NCBI GenBank assembly: GCA_021161545.1
Contig: JAGHAJ010000198.1
Span: 1 to 19,105 of the forward strand
Length of the DNA stretch: 19,105 bases
Direction of reading: 5' to 3'
Origin: Synergistota bacterium
GTDB taxonomy: Bacteria; Synergistota; JAGHAJ01
This document shows positions 1 to 6,858 of the stretch, in pieces. A program made the position numbers and the translations under genes. Every line of letters starts with the position of its first letter. Positions within the stretch are counted from its first letter, which is position 1. The notes beneath the pieces were generated by a model. It did not search any database, was not told the origin of the DNA, and saw nothing but the letters and a program-made list of their open reading frames with translations.

Positions 1-155
1 CACTGCGAAAAGTCTTCGAAGAAGATCACCTTATCTCCAGGCACGAACTTTCTGGTTTCTCCCGTTTTTAGTTGAGCGGCAAAGAGAGCGTTGCTGAATA
101 AAATGGTGCTAAGTACGATTGAGATAAACGTCAAGAAGATGGTTTTCCTGGACAT
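1..155 (-). CDS. Exported protein, N-terminal fragment (possibly OmpA-like)
   Basis: The gene runs off the left edge; only the first 51 residues are present. They begin MSRKTIF and form a typical signal peptide: a short basic start, a hydrophobic stretch to about residue 20, and a likely cut after the LFA or LFAA at residues 24-27. The mature part contains FVPGDKVIFFEDFS at about residues 37-50. I associate this motif with the start of the extracellular domain of OmpA-family envelope proteins, but so short a fragment cannot settle the family. I chose the ATG at 155 because AGGAGG (169-164 on the minus strand) lies 8 bases upstream; the adjacent GTG at 158 is in frame but only 5 bases from it. 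The export call is solid and the family call weak. Confidence 0.6.
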   Translation of the reverse strand, partial: MSRKTIFLTFISIVLSTILFSNALFAAQLKTGETRKFVPGDKVIFFEDFSQ

Positions 156-219
156 CACTTGTTCCTCCTTTCGTTATTAACCCAACTTGCCACCTTTCAT
201 TGTAGGACACAGAGCTGTA

Positions 220-228
220 ATTATATCA
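220..228 (-). promoter_or_regulatory. Possible extended -10 promoter for the exported protein
   Basis: On the minus strand TGATATAAT (228 to 220) is a full extended -10 element, about 65 bases ahead of the ATG at 155. No good -35 hexamer is visible at the usual distance, so this rests on the extended -10 alone. The rest of 156-538 shows no gene I can support. Confidence 0.35.
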
Positions 229-418
229 TGTTGTCCATCTTGCAGCGAAATGATTGATGTGTAGGTTGAAGTCCTTATCCCAAAGGTAGAGTCACATAAA
301 TATTGTACTACAATTCTTATGAGTGACAATGAGTAGGTGTTGACAGCGGAGGAGAAGCGGAGCAGGAGCAAAGAACCTTGGAACATGCTTTTCTATGTGG
401 GAAATTTTGAAAACGGGC

Positions 419-473
419 TTGATTTTGCTTTTATTTGCTATATCATTAGTAGTGTCAAGAATGCTAAATTTAG
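419..473 (+). promoter_or_regulatory. Possible promoter and operator of the antitoxin gene
   Basis: TTGATT (419-424) and TATCAT (441-446), 16 bases apart, could be -35 and -10 elements. Just downstream lies the perfect 10-base palindrome CTAAATTTAG (464-473), placed where an antitoxin could bind and repress its own gene. Both elements are imperfect or short, and AT-rich DNA yields such matches by chance. Confidence 0.25.
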
Positions 474-538
474 TAGATATAAAAAGGAATTGAGTATGTG
501 ATGTTTTATAGACTTAGAACTGATAGGGAGGGTAGACA

Positions 539-739
539 GTGAGTGTGAAAGAGGCAAAAGCGGAAGTATTTTGGATGGCTTTTAAGGGTTTGCCAAAAAA
601 GGAAAGACGGTCTGTTGTCGAGAGGTTGCTAAAGGACGCAGAATTTATGGAAGACTTAATTGATATAGCTATCCTTGAGCAGCGTCGTGAAGAGCCTTCG
701 CGTCCTTTAGAGGATTACCTTGCTGAAATAAAGGGATAG
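539..739 (+). CDS. Antitoxin-like small protein of a toxin-antitoxin pair
   Basis: The product is a 66-residue, highly charged, helical protein. Its plan, a short N-terminal region, a helix such as KKERRSVVERLLKD, and an acidic C-terminal tail ending RPLEDYLAEIKG, is that of small antitoxins encoded just before RelE/ParE toxins. Such antitoxins bind the toxin through the C-terminal tail and often repress their own operon. The GTG start at 539 is preceded by GGGAGGG (526-532), 6 bases away; a second GTG at 545 is possible. The neighbour is decisive: two bases after the stop begins a reading frame resembling the N-terminus of a RelE toxin, now broken. The family is not certain from sequence alone, and the gene may be an orphan remnant. 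Confidence 0.6.
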   Translation: MSVKEAKAEVFWMAFKGLPKKERRSVVERLLKDAEFMEDLIDIAILEQRREEPSRPLEDYLAEIKG

Positions 740-741
740 CA

Positions 742-905
742 GTGTCTTACGCAGTTTATTTAAAGAGGTCAGCAGAGAAGGAATTAGCCCATCTGCCTTC
801 AAAAATTCAGGATAAAGTAAATAGTTTGCAACCCACCGTTTTGCCTCTGTAAGAAGCTTTTTAAAGAGTAAATAATCATAGATTACACGTATTTATTATT
901 CAGCT
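742..905 (+). pseudogene. Decayed RelE/ParE-type toxin gene
   Basis: From the GTG at 742 the frame reads MSYAVYLKRSAEKELAHLP then SKIQDKV, which closely fits the first helix of RelE/ParE toxins (pattern Y-x-V-x-x-x-x-S-A-x-K-E-L-x-x-L-P). The frame drifts into LQPTVLPL and stops at 850-852, giving 36 residues where the family has about 85-95. A little further, in another frame, IIIDYTYLLF (about 874-903) could be a degraded remnant of the RIGDYRVIYEI core strand. The C-terminal catalytic part is therefore lost through deletion and frameshift. The 5' part is convincing; the right limit of the remnant is a guess. Confidence 0.6.
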
Positions 906-928
906 TTTTATAATTTGAAACCTTTGGC

Positions 929-957
929 TTTACATTCGTTGACTGTAGTGGTAAAAT
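929..957 (+). promoter_or_regulatory. Promoter of the riboswitch-mutS-like operon
   Basis: TTTACA (929-934) and TAAAAT (952-957) are separated by exactly 17 bases, and the -10 is preceded by TG plus one base (949-951), an extended -10. Transcription would begin near 963-966, which is where the folded riboswitch starts. The coincidence of the expected start with the RNA's first stem supports both calls. Confidence 0.7.
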
Positions 958-964
958 TCTTTCG

Positions 965-1042
965 AAGGGATGGAGTCCCCTTAAACTGTCTGGGGTGATT
1001 TCCCGGGCTGATGACTCCTGTGCAGTTTTTGTGCAGGAGGGG
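965..1042 (+). ncRNA. Fluoride (crcB) riboswitch with translational platform
   Basis: The leader has the conserved crcB layout. Stem P1 is AAGGG (965-969) with CCCTT (978-982), and its loop carries GATGGAGT. TTAAACTG follows, then a second stem GTCTGGG (988-994) with CCCGGGC (1002-1008). Last comes GCTGATGACTCCTG (1007-1020), matching the family's GCUGAUGACUCCUAC end almost letter for letter. The required pseudoknot is present: loop bases GGAGT (972-976) pair with ACTCC (1014-1018). For control, CTCCTG (1015-1020) can instead pair with CAGGAG (1034-1039), burying the ribosome site GGAGGGG (1036-1042) of the next gene. Fluoride should stabilise the pseudoknot, free the site and turn translation on. 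No U-tract is present, so control is probably at translation. No fluoride exporter lies in the window. Confidence 0.88.
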
Positions 1043-1047
1043 TAAGC

Positions 1048-2586
1048 TTGGGAGATTTTGGAAGTCTCCTCTACGAAAGGCCTCAGGAAATAGTTTCTGC
1101 TGAATTGACAAGAGAACCGGAATTTTTTGCTGACCTCAATATTGACCAGATAATCAATGACATGGTGGCAGGCAAAGAGTATTACAATTTGAAACCTTAT
1201 TTTTACTTACCTCTGAGGGATGTGGATACTGTTTATTACCGCCATGAAGTAGCGAGAGACCTTGAAAATCCTGTGCTATTTGATGATGTTAAGGGCTTTT
1301 CTGATGAGATGCAGAAGGTGAGAAGATACCTTGCGATGGTGGAAAAGCTCGACTATAGCTACAATAAGGAAGGGTGGTTTTTGGAAGCGGTTGATACCTA
1401 TTGCGGTGCCCTTGCTTTGCTTAAAGAAAAGCTTTGCACTGTAGAACTCAATTCTAAAGGCTTAAAGGCTTTTCGTGATTATTTAAATGCCTATATGTCT
1501 TCAGATGGCTTTGCCGCTCTGAGGGGAGGTATGCAGAGATTAAAGCAAAGACTTTCGGATATAAGTTATTGTGTGTTGATAAATGGTGGTAGGGTTACTG
1601 TTTGCAGATATGAGGGTGAGGATGAGTATATACCAGAAGTGGAGAGGGTATTTCAGAAGTTTAAAGATGGTAGCACGAAAGAGTATAGCATGAAAATGCT
1701 ACCGAGAGTGGGTATGAATCATGTAGAGGCGGAGATAGTAAAGGGCGTTGTGAGGTTTTACCCAGATGTTTTTGGTGAGCTTAGTAGCTACTATGAGAGA
1801 AACCTCGACTTCATCGACGAAAAAGTAGAGAGGTTTGACAGGGAAGTGCAATTTTATGTCTCTTATTTTGACTATATAAATGCCTTGAAGAAGATGGGTT
1901 TGCAGTTTTGCTACCCTGAGGTCTCTGCTGATAGCAAGGAAGTGTATTTGTATGAAGGATTTGATATGGCTTTGGCACGCATGAGTATTCGAAGAGGTTC
2001 GGGTGTTGTGTGTAACAGCTTTTACCTGAGAAATGGAGAACGTGTTATCGTGGTTACTGGGCCGAATCAGGGAGGTAAGACAACATTTGCACGAATGTTT
2101 GGACAAGTACATTACTTTGCCAGTTTGGGGCTTCCCGTAGCCGGGAGGAAGGCAAAGCTCTTTTTGCCCGATGGCATCTTCACACACTTTGAGAGGAAAG
2201 AGGATATAACTGACCTGCGTGGAAAACTGGAAGATGACCTTGTAAGGATGAGGGATATACTCCAGCGTATAAATTCAGGCAGTATAGTGGTGATAAACGA
2301 GATATTTTCCTCAACGAGTACTGTAGATGCGGTATTCCTTGCAAAGAAGGTATTAGAGAAGATAATCCAGATGGATGCGATTGCAGTTTGCGTGACATTT
2401 CTTGATGAGCTTGCATCTTTGAACAGGAAGGTGGTTAGTATGGTGGCTACTGTGGACCCAGATGATCCAACCATTAGAACATATAGAGTTGTGAGGAACG
2501 CCGCTGATGGCCGTGCTTATGCTGTGTCCATTGCACAGAAGTATCACCTTACATATCGCCAATTAAGGGAGAGATTGAAGTTATGA
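1048..2586 (+). CDS. MutS-family ATPase, first of a tandem pair
   Basis: This 512-residue protein has the C-terminal ATPase of MutS and a helical core before it, but no room for the N-terminal mismatch-recognition domain of full MutS (about 800-860 residues). Walker A is TGPNQGGKTT at residues 337-346. Walker B is IVVINEIFSSTST at 413-425; the usual Asp-Glu is Asn-Glu (N417, E418). Where MutS has the switch motif THxxEL, this protein has TFLDEL (450-455), so the histidine is lost. It begins at TTG 1048, 6 bases after the end of GGAGGGG; no better start exists. The riboswitch controls that ribosome site. The stop codon overlaps the start of the next gene, implying coupled translation and probably a heterodimer. 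The role is unknown: MutS-like clamp or remodelling ATPase is supported, mismatch repair is not. Confidence 0.85.
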   Translation: MGDFGSLLYERPQEIVSAELTREPEFFADLNIDQIINDMVAGKEYYNLKPYFYLPLRDVDTVYYRHEVARDLENPVLFDDVKGFSDEMQKVRRYLAMVEKLDYSYNKEGWFLEAVDTYCGALALLKEKLCTVELNSKGLKAFRDYLNAYMSSDGFAALRGGMQRLKQRLSDISYCVLINGGRVTVCRYEGEDEYIPEVERVFQKFKDGSTKEYSMKMLPRVGMNHVEAEIVKGVVRFYPDVFGELSSYYERNLDFIDEKVERFDREVQFYVSYFDYINALKKMGLQFCYPEVSADSKEVYLYEGFDMALARMSIRRGSGVVCNSFYLRNGERVIVVTGPNQGGKTTFARMFGQVHYFASLGLPVAGRKAKLFLPDGIFTHFERKEDITDLRGKLEDDLVRMRDILQRINSGSIVVINEIFSSTSTVDAVFLAKKVLEKIIQMDAIAVCVTFLDELASLNRKVVSMVATVDPDDPTIRTYRVVRNAADGRAYAVSIAQKYHLTYRQLRERLKL

Positions 2587-4112
2587 AGGTATTTCTTATG
2601 TATAGGGAGCGGGATTTTCACCCTGAGCATGAGATAACGCAGTATGAACAGGACCTGATACAGGATTTGGGGCTGGATGTCTTGTTTGAAACTATGTCAG
2701 GTGGTAGTGAATACCTTCTTGATGTGGTAAGGAGTGCAGTGCTTTCCTGTGAGACAGAGGTCGATACAATCCTTTATAGACAAGGTGTACTGAAGGACTG
2801 TATTAGGAATGCTGATGTTGTGAGGGAGATATATGGCATTGCAGTTGATGCGATTGAAAACAGGAGAAAACACCATCTTGGTATATTCAGCATAACACCT
2901 TCCACCATCTTAAGTGGCTCGGTGGGATTGCTCAAGATGCTTTTGGAGATGTTGAAAAGGCTCAAAGGAGCTACAGACAGGTATTCGAATAGATTTGAAT
3001 CAGACGGTTTTAGGCAGTTCTTTGGCATCTTGAAGCAGGAGCTCACGGATGAGTTTTTTGCTGAAGCGGATGGGCTTTTAAGGGAATTGAAGTTTGAAGG
3101 TGGTGCGATGGTCAGGGCTCAACTGGATAAAGGAAATGAGGGGGGTAATTACACACTGGTAAGGAAGAGGAAGCGGAGGTGGTTAGAGAACGTATTCTCT
3201 AAGGTGCCTTTGGGTAATGCCTCTTCATATACATTTAAGCTTCACCCTCGGGATGACAGTGGCTTTAGAGCGTTATCTGAGATAAAGGATAGGGCGGTTA
3301 ACCCTGTGGCTAATACCATTGCTCAGTCTGCCGATCATGTTCTTGGCTTTTTTGAAAAGCTTCGTCGGGAAATGGCGTTTTACATAGGTGCATTGAATCT
3401 GTATGAGAAGCTGAGTGCATTGGATGAACCAGTGGCATTTCCCATACCTGTTGCTTCTGGTGAGTTTCATCATTCTTTTAGGGGACTTTACGACCCCTGT
3501 CTGGCTGTTTCGATGAATGGGAGGGTAGTGGGGAATACATTAAATCTGCACGATAAGAAGTTCTCAATAGTAACGGGTGCAAATCAGGGAGGAAAGTCCA
3601 CATTCTTGAGGAGTATAGGTGTAGCACAAATCCTTATGCAGTGTGGAATGTTTGTGCCTGCAGAGTATTTTTCCGCTAATGTATGTAGCAGGGTGTTTAC
3701 CCACTTTGTCAGGGAGGAAGACAAGGAGATGGAAAGTGGCAAGTTGGAAGAAGAGCTTAGGAGGATGGATAGCATAATAGAGGAAATAACTCCAAATTCT
3801 ATAGTTTTATTTAATGAATCTTTTGCCTCTACGAACGAAAGGGAAGGCTCTGAAATTGCAAGGCAGGTTGTGAGTGCGTTGGTAGAAGCAGATATCAAGC
3901 TCTTCTTTGTAACCCACATGTATGAGTTTGCAAATTACTTCTATACTGAATGCAGAGGGGATGTGGCCTTCTTGGTGGCAGAGCGTAAGGAAGATGGAAC
4001 AAGGACGTTCAAGATAGTTGAGGGTAAGCCATCTGCGACGAGCTATGGCAGAGACCTTTATGAGAGGATACTGGCTCCCCTGTGGCATTCAGATAACAAA
4101 GTAGCAATGTAG
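2583..4112 (+). CDS. MutS-family ATPase, second of a tandem pair
   Basis: This 509-residue protein is a distant paralogue of the preceding one. Its start ATG overlaps the upstream TGA (ATGA at 2583-2586). A helical region with charged segments (about residues 120-280) leads to the ATPase: Walker A TGANQGGKST at 331-340, the conserved GKLEEELRRMDSI at about 386-398, Walker B IVLFNESFAST at 407-417, the switch motif VTHMYEF at 443-449, and a MutS-like end, ATSYGRDLYERI (485-496). Walker B again has Asn-Glu (N411, E412). Unlike its partner it keeps the histidine (H445), so the two subunits of a presumed heterodimer would be unequal, as in eukaryotic MSH pairs. No mismatch-binding N-terminal domain is visible. 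No terminator is obvious after the stop at 4112. Confidence 0.85.
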   Translation: MKVFLMYRERDFHPEHEITQYEQDLIQDLGLDVLFETMSGGSEYLLDVVRSAVLSCETEVDTILYRQGVLKDCIRNADVVREIYGIAVDAIENRRKHHLGIFSITPSTILSGSVGLLKMLLEMLKRLKGATDRYSNRFESDGFRQFFGILKQELTDEFFAEADGLLRELKFEGGAMVRAQLDKGNEGGNYTLVRKRKRRWLENVFSKVPLGNASSYTFKLHPRDDSGFRALSEIKDRAVNPVANTIAQSADHVLGFFEKLRREMAFYIGALNLYEKLSALDEPVAFPIPVASGEFHHSFRGLYDPCLAVSMNGRVVGNTLNLHDKKFSIVTGANQGGKSTFLRSIGVAQILMQCGMFVPAEYFSANVCSRVFTHFVREEDKEMESGKLEEELRRMDSIIEEITPNSIVLFNESFASTNEREGSEIARQVVSALVEADIKLFFVTHMYEFANYFYTECRGDVAFLVAERKEDGTRTFKIVEGKPSATSYGRDLYERILAPLWHSDNKVAM

Positions 4113-4207
4113 CTTTAAGTTAATCTCCAGAGTTAGCAAAAGTGCCCCAAACTTCTTTGTCTGCTTATATACTCAGTCTATTAGCCGCTTGGAATGTGAT
4201 TGCATTA

Positions 4208-4258
4208 TTGACACTTTTAAGAAAAAAGGTTATAATGTGTTTGGATATTTGATATAAT
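4208..4258 (+). promoter_or_regulatory. Consensus promoter(s) of the sugar/glycyl-radical operon
   Basis: TTGACA (4208-4213) and TATAAT (4231-4236) are both perfect sigma-70 hexamers with the ideal 17-base spacer. A second, overlapping start signal follows: TGATATAAT (4250-4258), an extended -10 without a good -35. The GTG start of the first gene lies 60-80 bases downstream. A promoter this strong normally implies tight repression, which fits a regulator gene at the end of the operon. Confidence 0.8.
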
Positions 4259-4261
4259 CTC

Positions 4262-4289
4262 GTCAAAATCTGCACAGATATGGTCAAAA
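4262..4289 (+). promoter_or_regulatory. Candidate operator: GTCAAAA direct repeat
   Basis: GTCAAAA occurs at 4262-4268 and again at 4283-4289. The offset is 21 bases, two helical turns, so both copies face the same side of the DNA. They lie just after the -10 elements, where a bound repressor would block transcription. DeoR-family repressors often use direct or near-direct repeats, and such a gene closes this operon. No binding evidence; the repeat is short. Confidence 0.35.
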
Positions 4290-4317
4290 CTAACAGCTGT
4301 TTTTGTAGGAGGTGAGG

Positions 4318-5826
4318 GTGACGGTAGAAGGTCGAGTCCTTGTTCGTATGAAGGGTATAAGCAAACACTTTCCGGGTGTGCAGGCTCTGAGGAAAGTGGA
4401 TTTTGAGCTGAGAGAAGGAGAGGTCCATGTGTTGCTTGGTGAAAACGGAGCAGGGAAGTCCACGTTAATAAAGATACTATCCGGGGCATACAGACGAGAC
4501 GAAGGTGAAATATTTATAAATGGTAAGCGTGTTGATATAGAGAATCCGAGACAGGCAATGGAGTTGGGTATTGCTACTATATATCAAGAATTTAGCTTGA
4601 TACCTTTTCTCACTGCTGCGGAAAATGTCTTTTTGGGCAGGGAGTTTAGTACTCGTTATGGACTTATTGATTGGAATAGAATGTATAGGGAAGCACGGCG
4701 ATTTATGGACTCAGTTGGGTTAAAGGTAAGCGAAAAAAGAAAGGTTGCACAACTCTCTGTTGCTGAGAAACAGCTTCTGGAGATTGCTAAGGCGCTCTCT
4801 CTCAACTCCCGTGTGATAATCTTTGATGAACCAACTGCAACCCTTTCCGGAGAAGAGGTTAAGCATCTTTTCAGTATAGTGCGGTCGTTGAAAAAGGAAG
4901 GAAGGGGTATAATCTATATTTCCCACAGGCTTGAGGAGATAGAAGAGGTGGGTGATAGATGTACGGTTCTCAGGGATGGGGAGTATATAGGCACGGTTGA
5001 TGTAAAGGGCGTTAAGAGGTCAGATCTTATAGAAATGATAGCAGGTAGGACGGTGGACCTATCTAAGAAATTTATTCCCAAGAGTCCGGGAAAGGTTGTC
5101 TTTAAGGTTAATGGGTTGAAAACTACCGATAGGAAGGTGTCTAAGGTTTCTCTGGATGTGAGAGAAGGTGAGATTCTTGGTATAGCCGGGTTAGTGGGTT
5201 CTGGAAGAACGGAAGCAATGAAAGGGGTTGTAGGTGCGGAAAAAGTAATAGAGGGTGAAATAATCCTTAATGACACACCTATAGAAAACAGGCATCCGTG
5301 GGATGCCTTAAAGAAGGGGATAGTATATCTTAGTGAGGATAGAAAGAGTGAAGGTTTGGTTTTGAAGATGAATATCAGGCATAATATTACCCTCAGCAGT
5401 CTTGATGCAGTTATCGAGCGTGGTTTCCTGAGCACGAAAAAGGAGCAAGGTGTAGCTTCCGAATACATCAAAAATCTAAAGATAAAGTGTCCAAATGATA
5501 AGGTGAAGGCTGATTCTCTTAGCGGGGGAAATCAACAGAAGGTGCTGGTTGCACGGGCTTTAGCATGCAAGAGCAAGGTGTTGATCTTTGATGAACCAAC
5601 GAGAGGTATTGATGTAGCTGCAAAGGAGGAGATATATGCTATCCTTCGGCAGCTTGCAGAAATGGGGCATGCGGTTATAATGATTTCTTCCGAAATTCCT
5701 GAGCTTTTGAGGTGTTGCAATCGCATTGCCGTTATGAGAGAAGGAGAAGTGGTGGCAGTTCTTAGCGGGAATGAGGCATCGTCAGAGGGGATATTACACT
5801 ATGCGCTGGGAGGGGTTGCTGTATGA
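4318..5826 (+). CDS. Sugar ABC transporter ATPase, RbsA/XylG type
   Basis: Double-domain ATPase (502 residues) that would power sugar uptake at the inner face of the membrane. In the first domain I see Walker A GENGAGKST (residues 41-49), Q-loop YQEFSL (89-94), signature LSVAEKQ and Walker B VIIFDEPTATL. In the second, the nucleotide loop is the degenerate GLVGSGRTE (about 291-299), signature LSGGNQQKV and Walker B VLIFDEPTRGID. Two fused domains with a degenerate second Walker A are typical of RbsA/MglA/XylG/AraG proteins. I prefer the GTG at 4318 because AGGAGG (4307-4312) lies 5 bases ahead; the in-frame GTG at 4312 overlaps that site. The gene overlaps the permease start by four bases. 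The sugar cannot be told from the ATPase. Confidence 0.93.
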   Translation: MTVEGRVLVRMKGISKHFPGVQALRKVDFELREGEVHVLLGENGAGKSTLIKILSGAYRRDEGEIFINGKRVDIENPRQAMELGIATIYQEFSLIPFLTAAENVFLGREFSTRYGLIDWNRMYREARRFMDSVGLKVSEKRKVAQLSVAEKQLLEIAKALSLNSRVIIFDEPTATLSGEEVKHLFSIVRSLKKEGRGIIYISHRLEEIEEVGDRCTVLRDGEYIGTVDVKGVKRSDLIEMIAGRTVDLSKKFIPKSPGKVVFKVNGLKTTDRKVSKVSLDVREGEILGIAGLVGSGRTEAMKGVVGAEKVIEGEIILNDTPIENRHPWDALKKGIVYLSEDRKSEGLVLKMNIRHNITLSSLDAVIERGFLSTKKEQGVASEYIKNLKIKCPNDKVKADSLSGGNQQKVLVARALACKSKVLIFDEPTRGIDVAAKEEIYAILRQLAEMGHAVIMISSEIPELLRCCNRIAVMREGEVVAVLSGNEASSEGILHYALGGVAV

Positions 5827-6758
5827 ATAGGATTGTGAATGTCGTTAAGAGTTATGGAATTTACTTTGCTTTACTGACGCTTGTGGTGGTCTTCAGCTTT
5901 GCAAGTGAGTGGTTCTTTACTGTGGATAACTTGATGGACATCCTTGTGCAATCTTCTCTTATAGCTATTGCTGCTGTTGGGCAGACATTTGTCATCCTGA
6001 CTGGAGGAATAGACCTGAGTGTAGGTTCTGTTGTGGCATTCAGTAGTATATGTACAGGTATGATGCTGGTTTCCGGTATCCCTATACCGTTGGTGATTAT
6101 CTTGGGCTCACTTATCGGTACGCTGTATGGTTTGGTAAATGGTGTCCTTATCTCTTATGGAAAGATACCTGCATTTATCGTTACGCTGGGTGCTATGAGC
6201 ATAGCAAGAGGGGGTGCTCTGGCGCTTAATAGTGGTAGGCCAATCTCTGGCTTTCCTCCGGGGTTCGAGAAGATAGCCTCTTATTCGGTAGGTGGCATAC
6301 CTGTCTTTGTATTCTACACACTGATAGTGTATGTGATAGGTCTTATTGTTATGTATAAGCTGAAGGCGGGGCGTTACCTTTTTGCCATAGGTGGGAATAA
6401 GCAGGCAACGAGGCTGGCAGGTATAAATGTTAGGAGGTATGAGACCTTTGCATATGTTGTTGCCGGATTGTTGAGTGGACTTGTTGGTGTCCTTTTGACT
6501 GCAAGGTTGAACTATGCGACTCCTCTATCCGGTGAGGGATATGAGTTGGATACCATTGCGGCAGCGGTAATAGGTGGAACCAGCCTTTCAGGTGGAGAGG
6601 GCGGTTTGATAGGTACATTGGTTGGTGCGCTTCTTTTGGGCACGTTGAAAGATGGATTGACACTCCTTAACGTGGTCTCCTATTATCAGGAAATAATAAT
6701 TGGTTCTGTCATTATTGGGGCGGTGTTTTATGAGAGGGCTAAGAAGTCTGGTGAATGA
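5823..6758 (+). CDS. Sugar ABC transporter permease, RbsC type
   Basis: Polytopic membrane protein of 311 residues, the usual RbsC length, with roughly eight to ten hydrophobic segments. The family signature AVGQTFVILTGGIDLSVGSV is at residues 51-70, and a second conserved stretch, AAVIGGTSLSGGEGG, is at about 247-261; both are hallmarks of the branched RbsC/XylH/MglC permease family. It would form a homodimeric channel driven by the ATPase encoded just upstream, whose stop it overlaps (ATGA). It is followed by a dyad hairpin and about 100 bases before the binding-protein gene. The substrate is not deducible from this sequence. Confidence 0.92.
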   Translation: MNRIVNVVKSYGIYFALLTLVVVFSFASEWFFTVDNLMDILVQSSLIAIAAVGQTFVILTGGIDLSVGSVVAFSSICTGMMLVSGIPIPLVIILGSLIGTLYGLVNGVLISYGKIPAFIVTLGAMSIARGGALALNSGRPISGFPPGFEKIASYSVGGIPVFVFYTLIVYVIGLIVMYKLKAGRYLFAIGGNKQATRLAGINVRRYETFAYVVAGLLSGLVGVLLTARLNYATPLSGEGYELDTIAAAVIGGTSLSGGEGGLIGTLVGALLLGTLKDGLTLLNVVSYYQEIIIGSVIIGAVFYERAKKSGE

Positions 6759-6760
6759 AG

Positions 6761-6801
6761 CTTTTCTGACTTTGAATTAAAGGGGGTGATAGTCAGAAGA
6801 G
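6761..6801 (+). repeat. Inverted repeat between permease and binding-protein genes
   Basis: CTTTTCTGACT (6761-6771) can pair with AGTCAGAAGAG (6791-6801): 11 pairs with one G-U, around a 19-base loop. It starts two bases after the permease stop and has no U-tract. It may be an RNA-processing or stability element separating the binding-protein message, or a protein-binding dyad. A weak TATACT at 6829-6834 could be an internal promoter -10, without a clear -35. Confidence 0.5.
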
Positions 6802-6858
6802 GACATGGTAATGTGAGGGAGTTTTGTGTATACTTAATCCTGTGAGGAGGTGTGCGAG

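Noticed and set aside
177-386. Minus-strand 69-residue reading frame upstream of the exported protein
   Set aside because: No convincing ribosome site or recognisable composition; it covers a probable promoter region.
908-1111. Minus-strand reading frame over the riboswitch
   Set aside because: It lies across a promoter and a structured RNA whose conserved bases explain the sequence; the peptide resembles nothing I know.
1699-2187. Long minus-strand frames inside the MutS-like genes
   Set aside because: They are antisense shadows of well-supported coding sequence with no recognisable motifs.
1048-4112. Annotation as mismatch-repair MutS
   Set aside because: Both proteins are about 510 residues, lack space for the mismatch-recognition domain, and have altered Walker B and switch residues.
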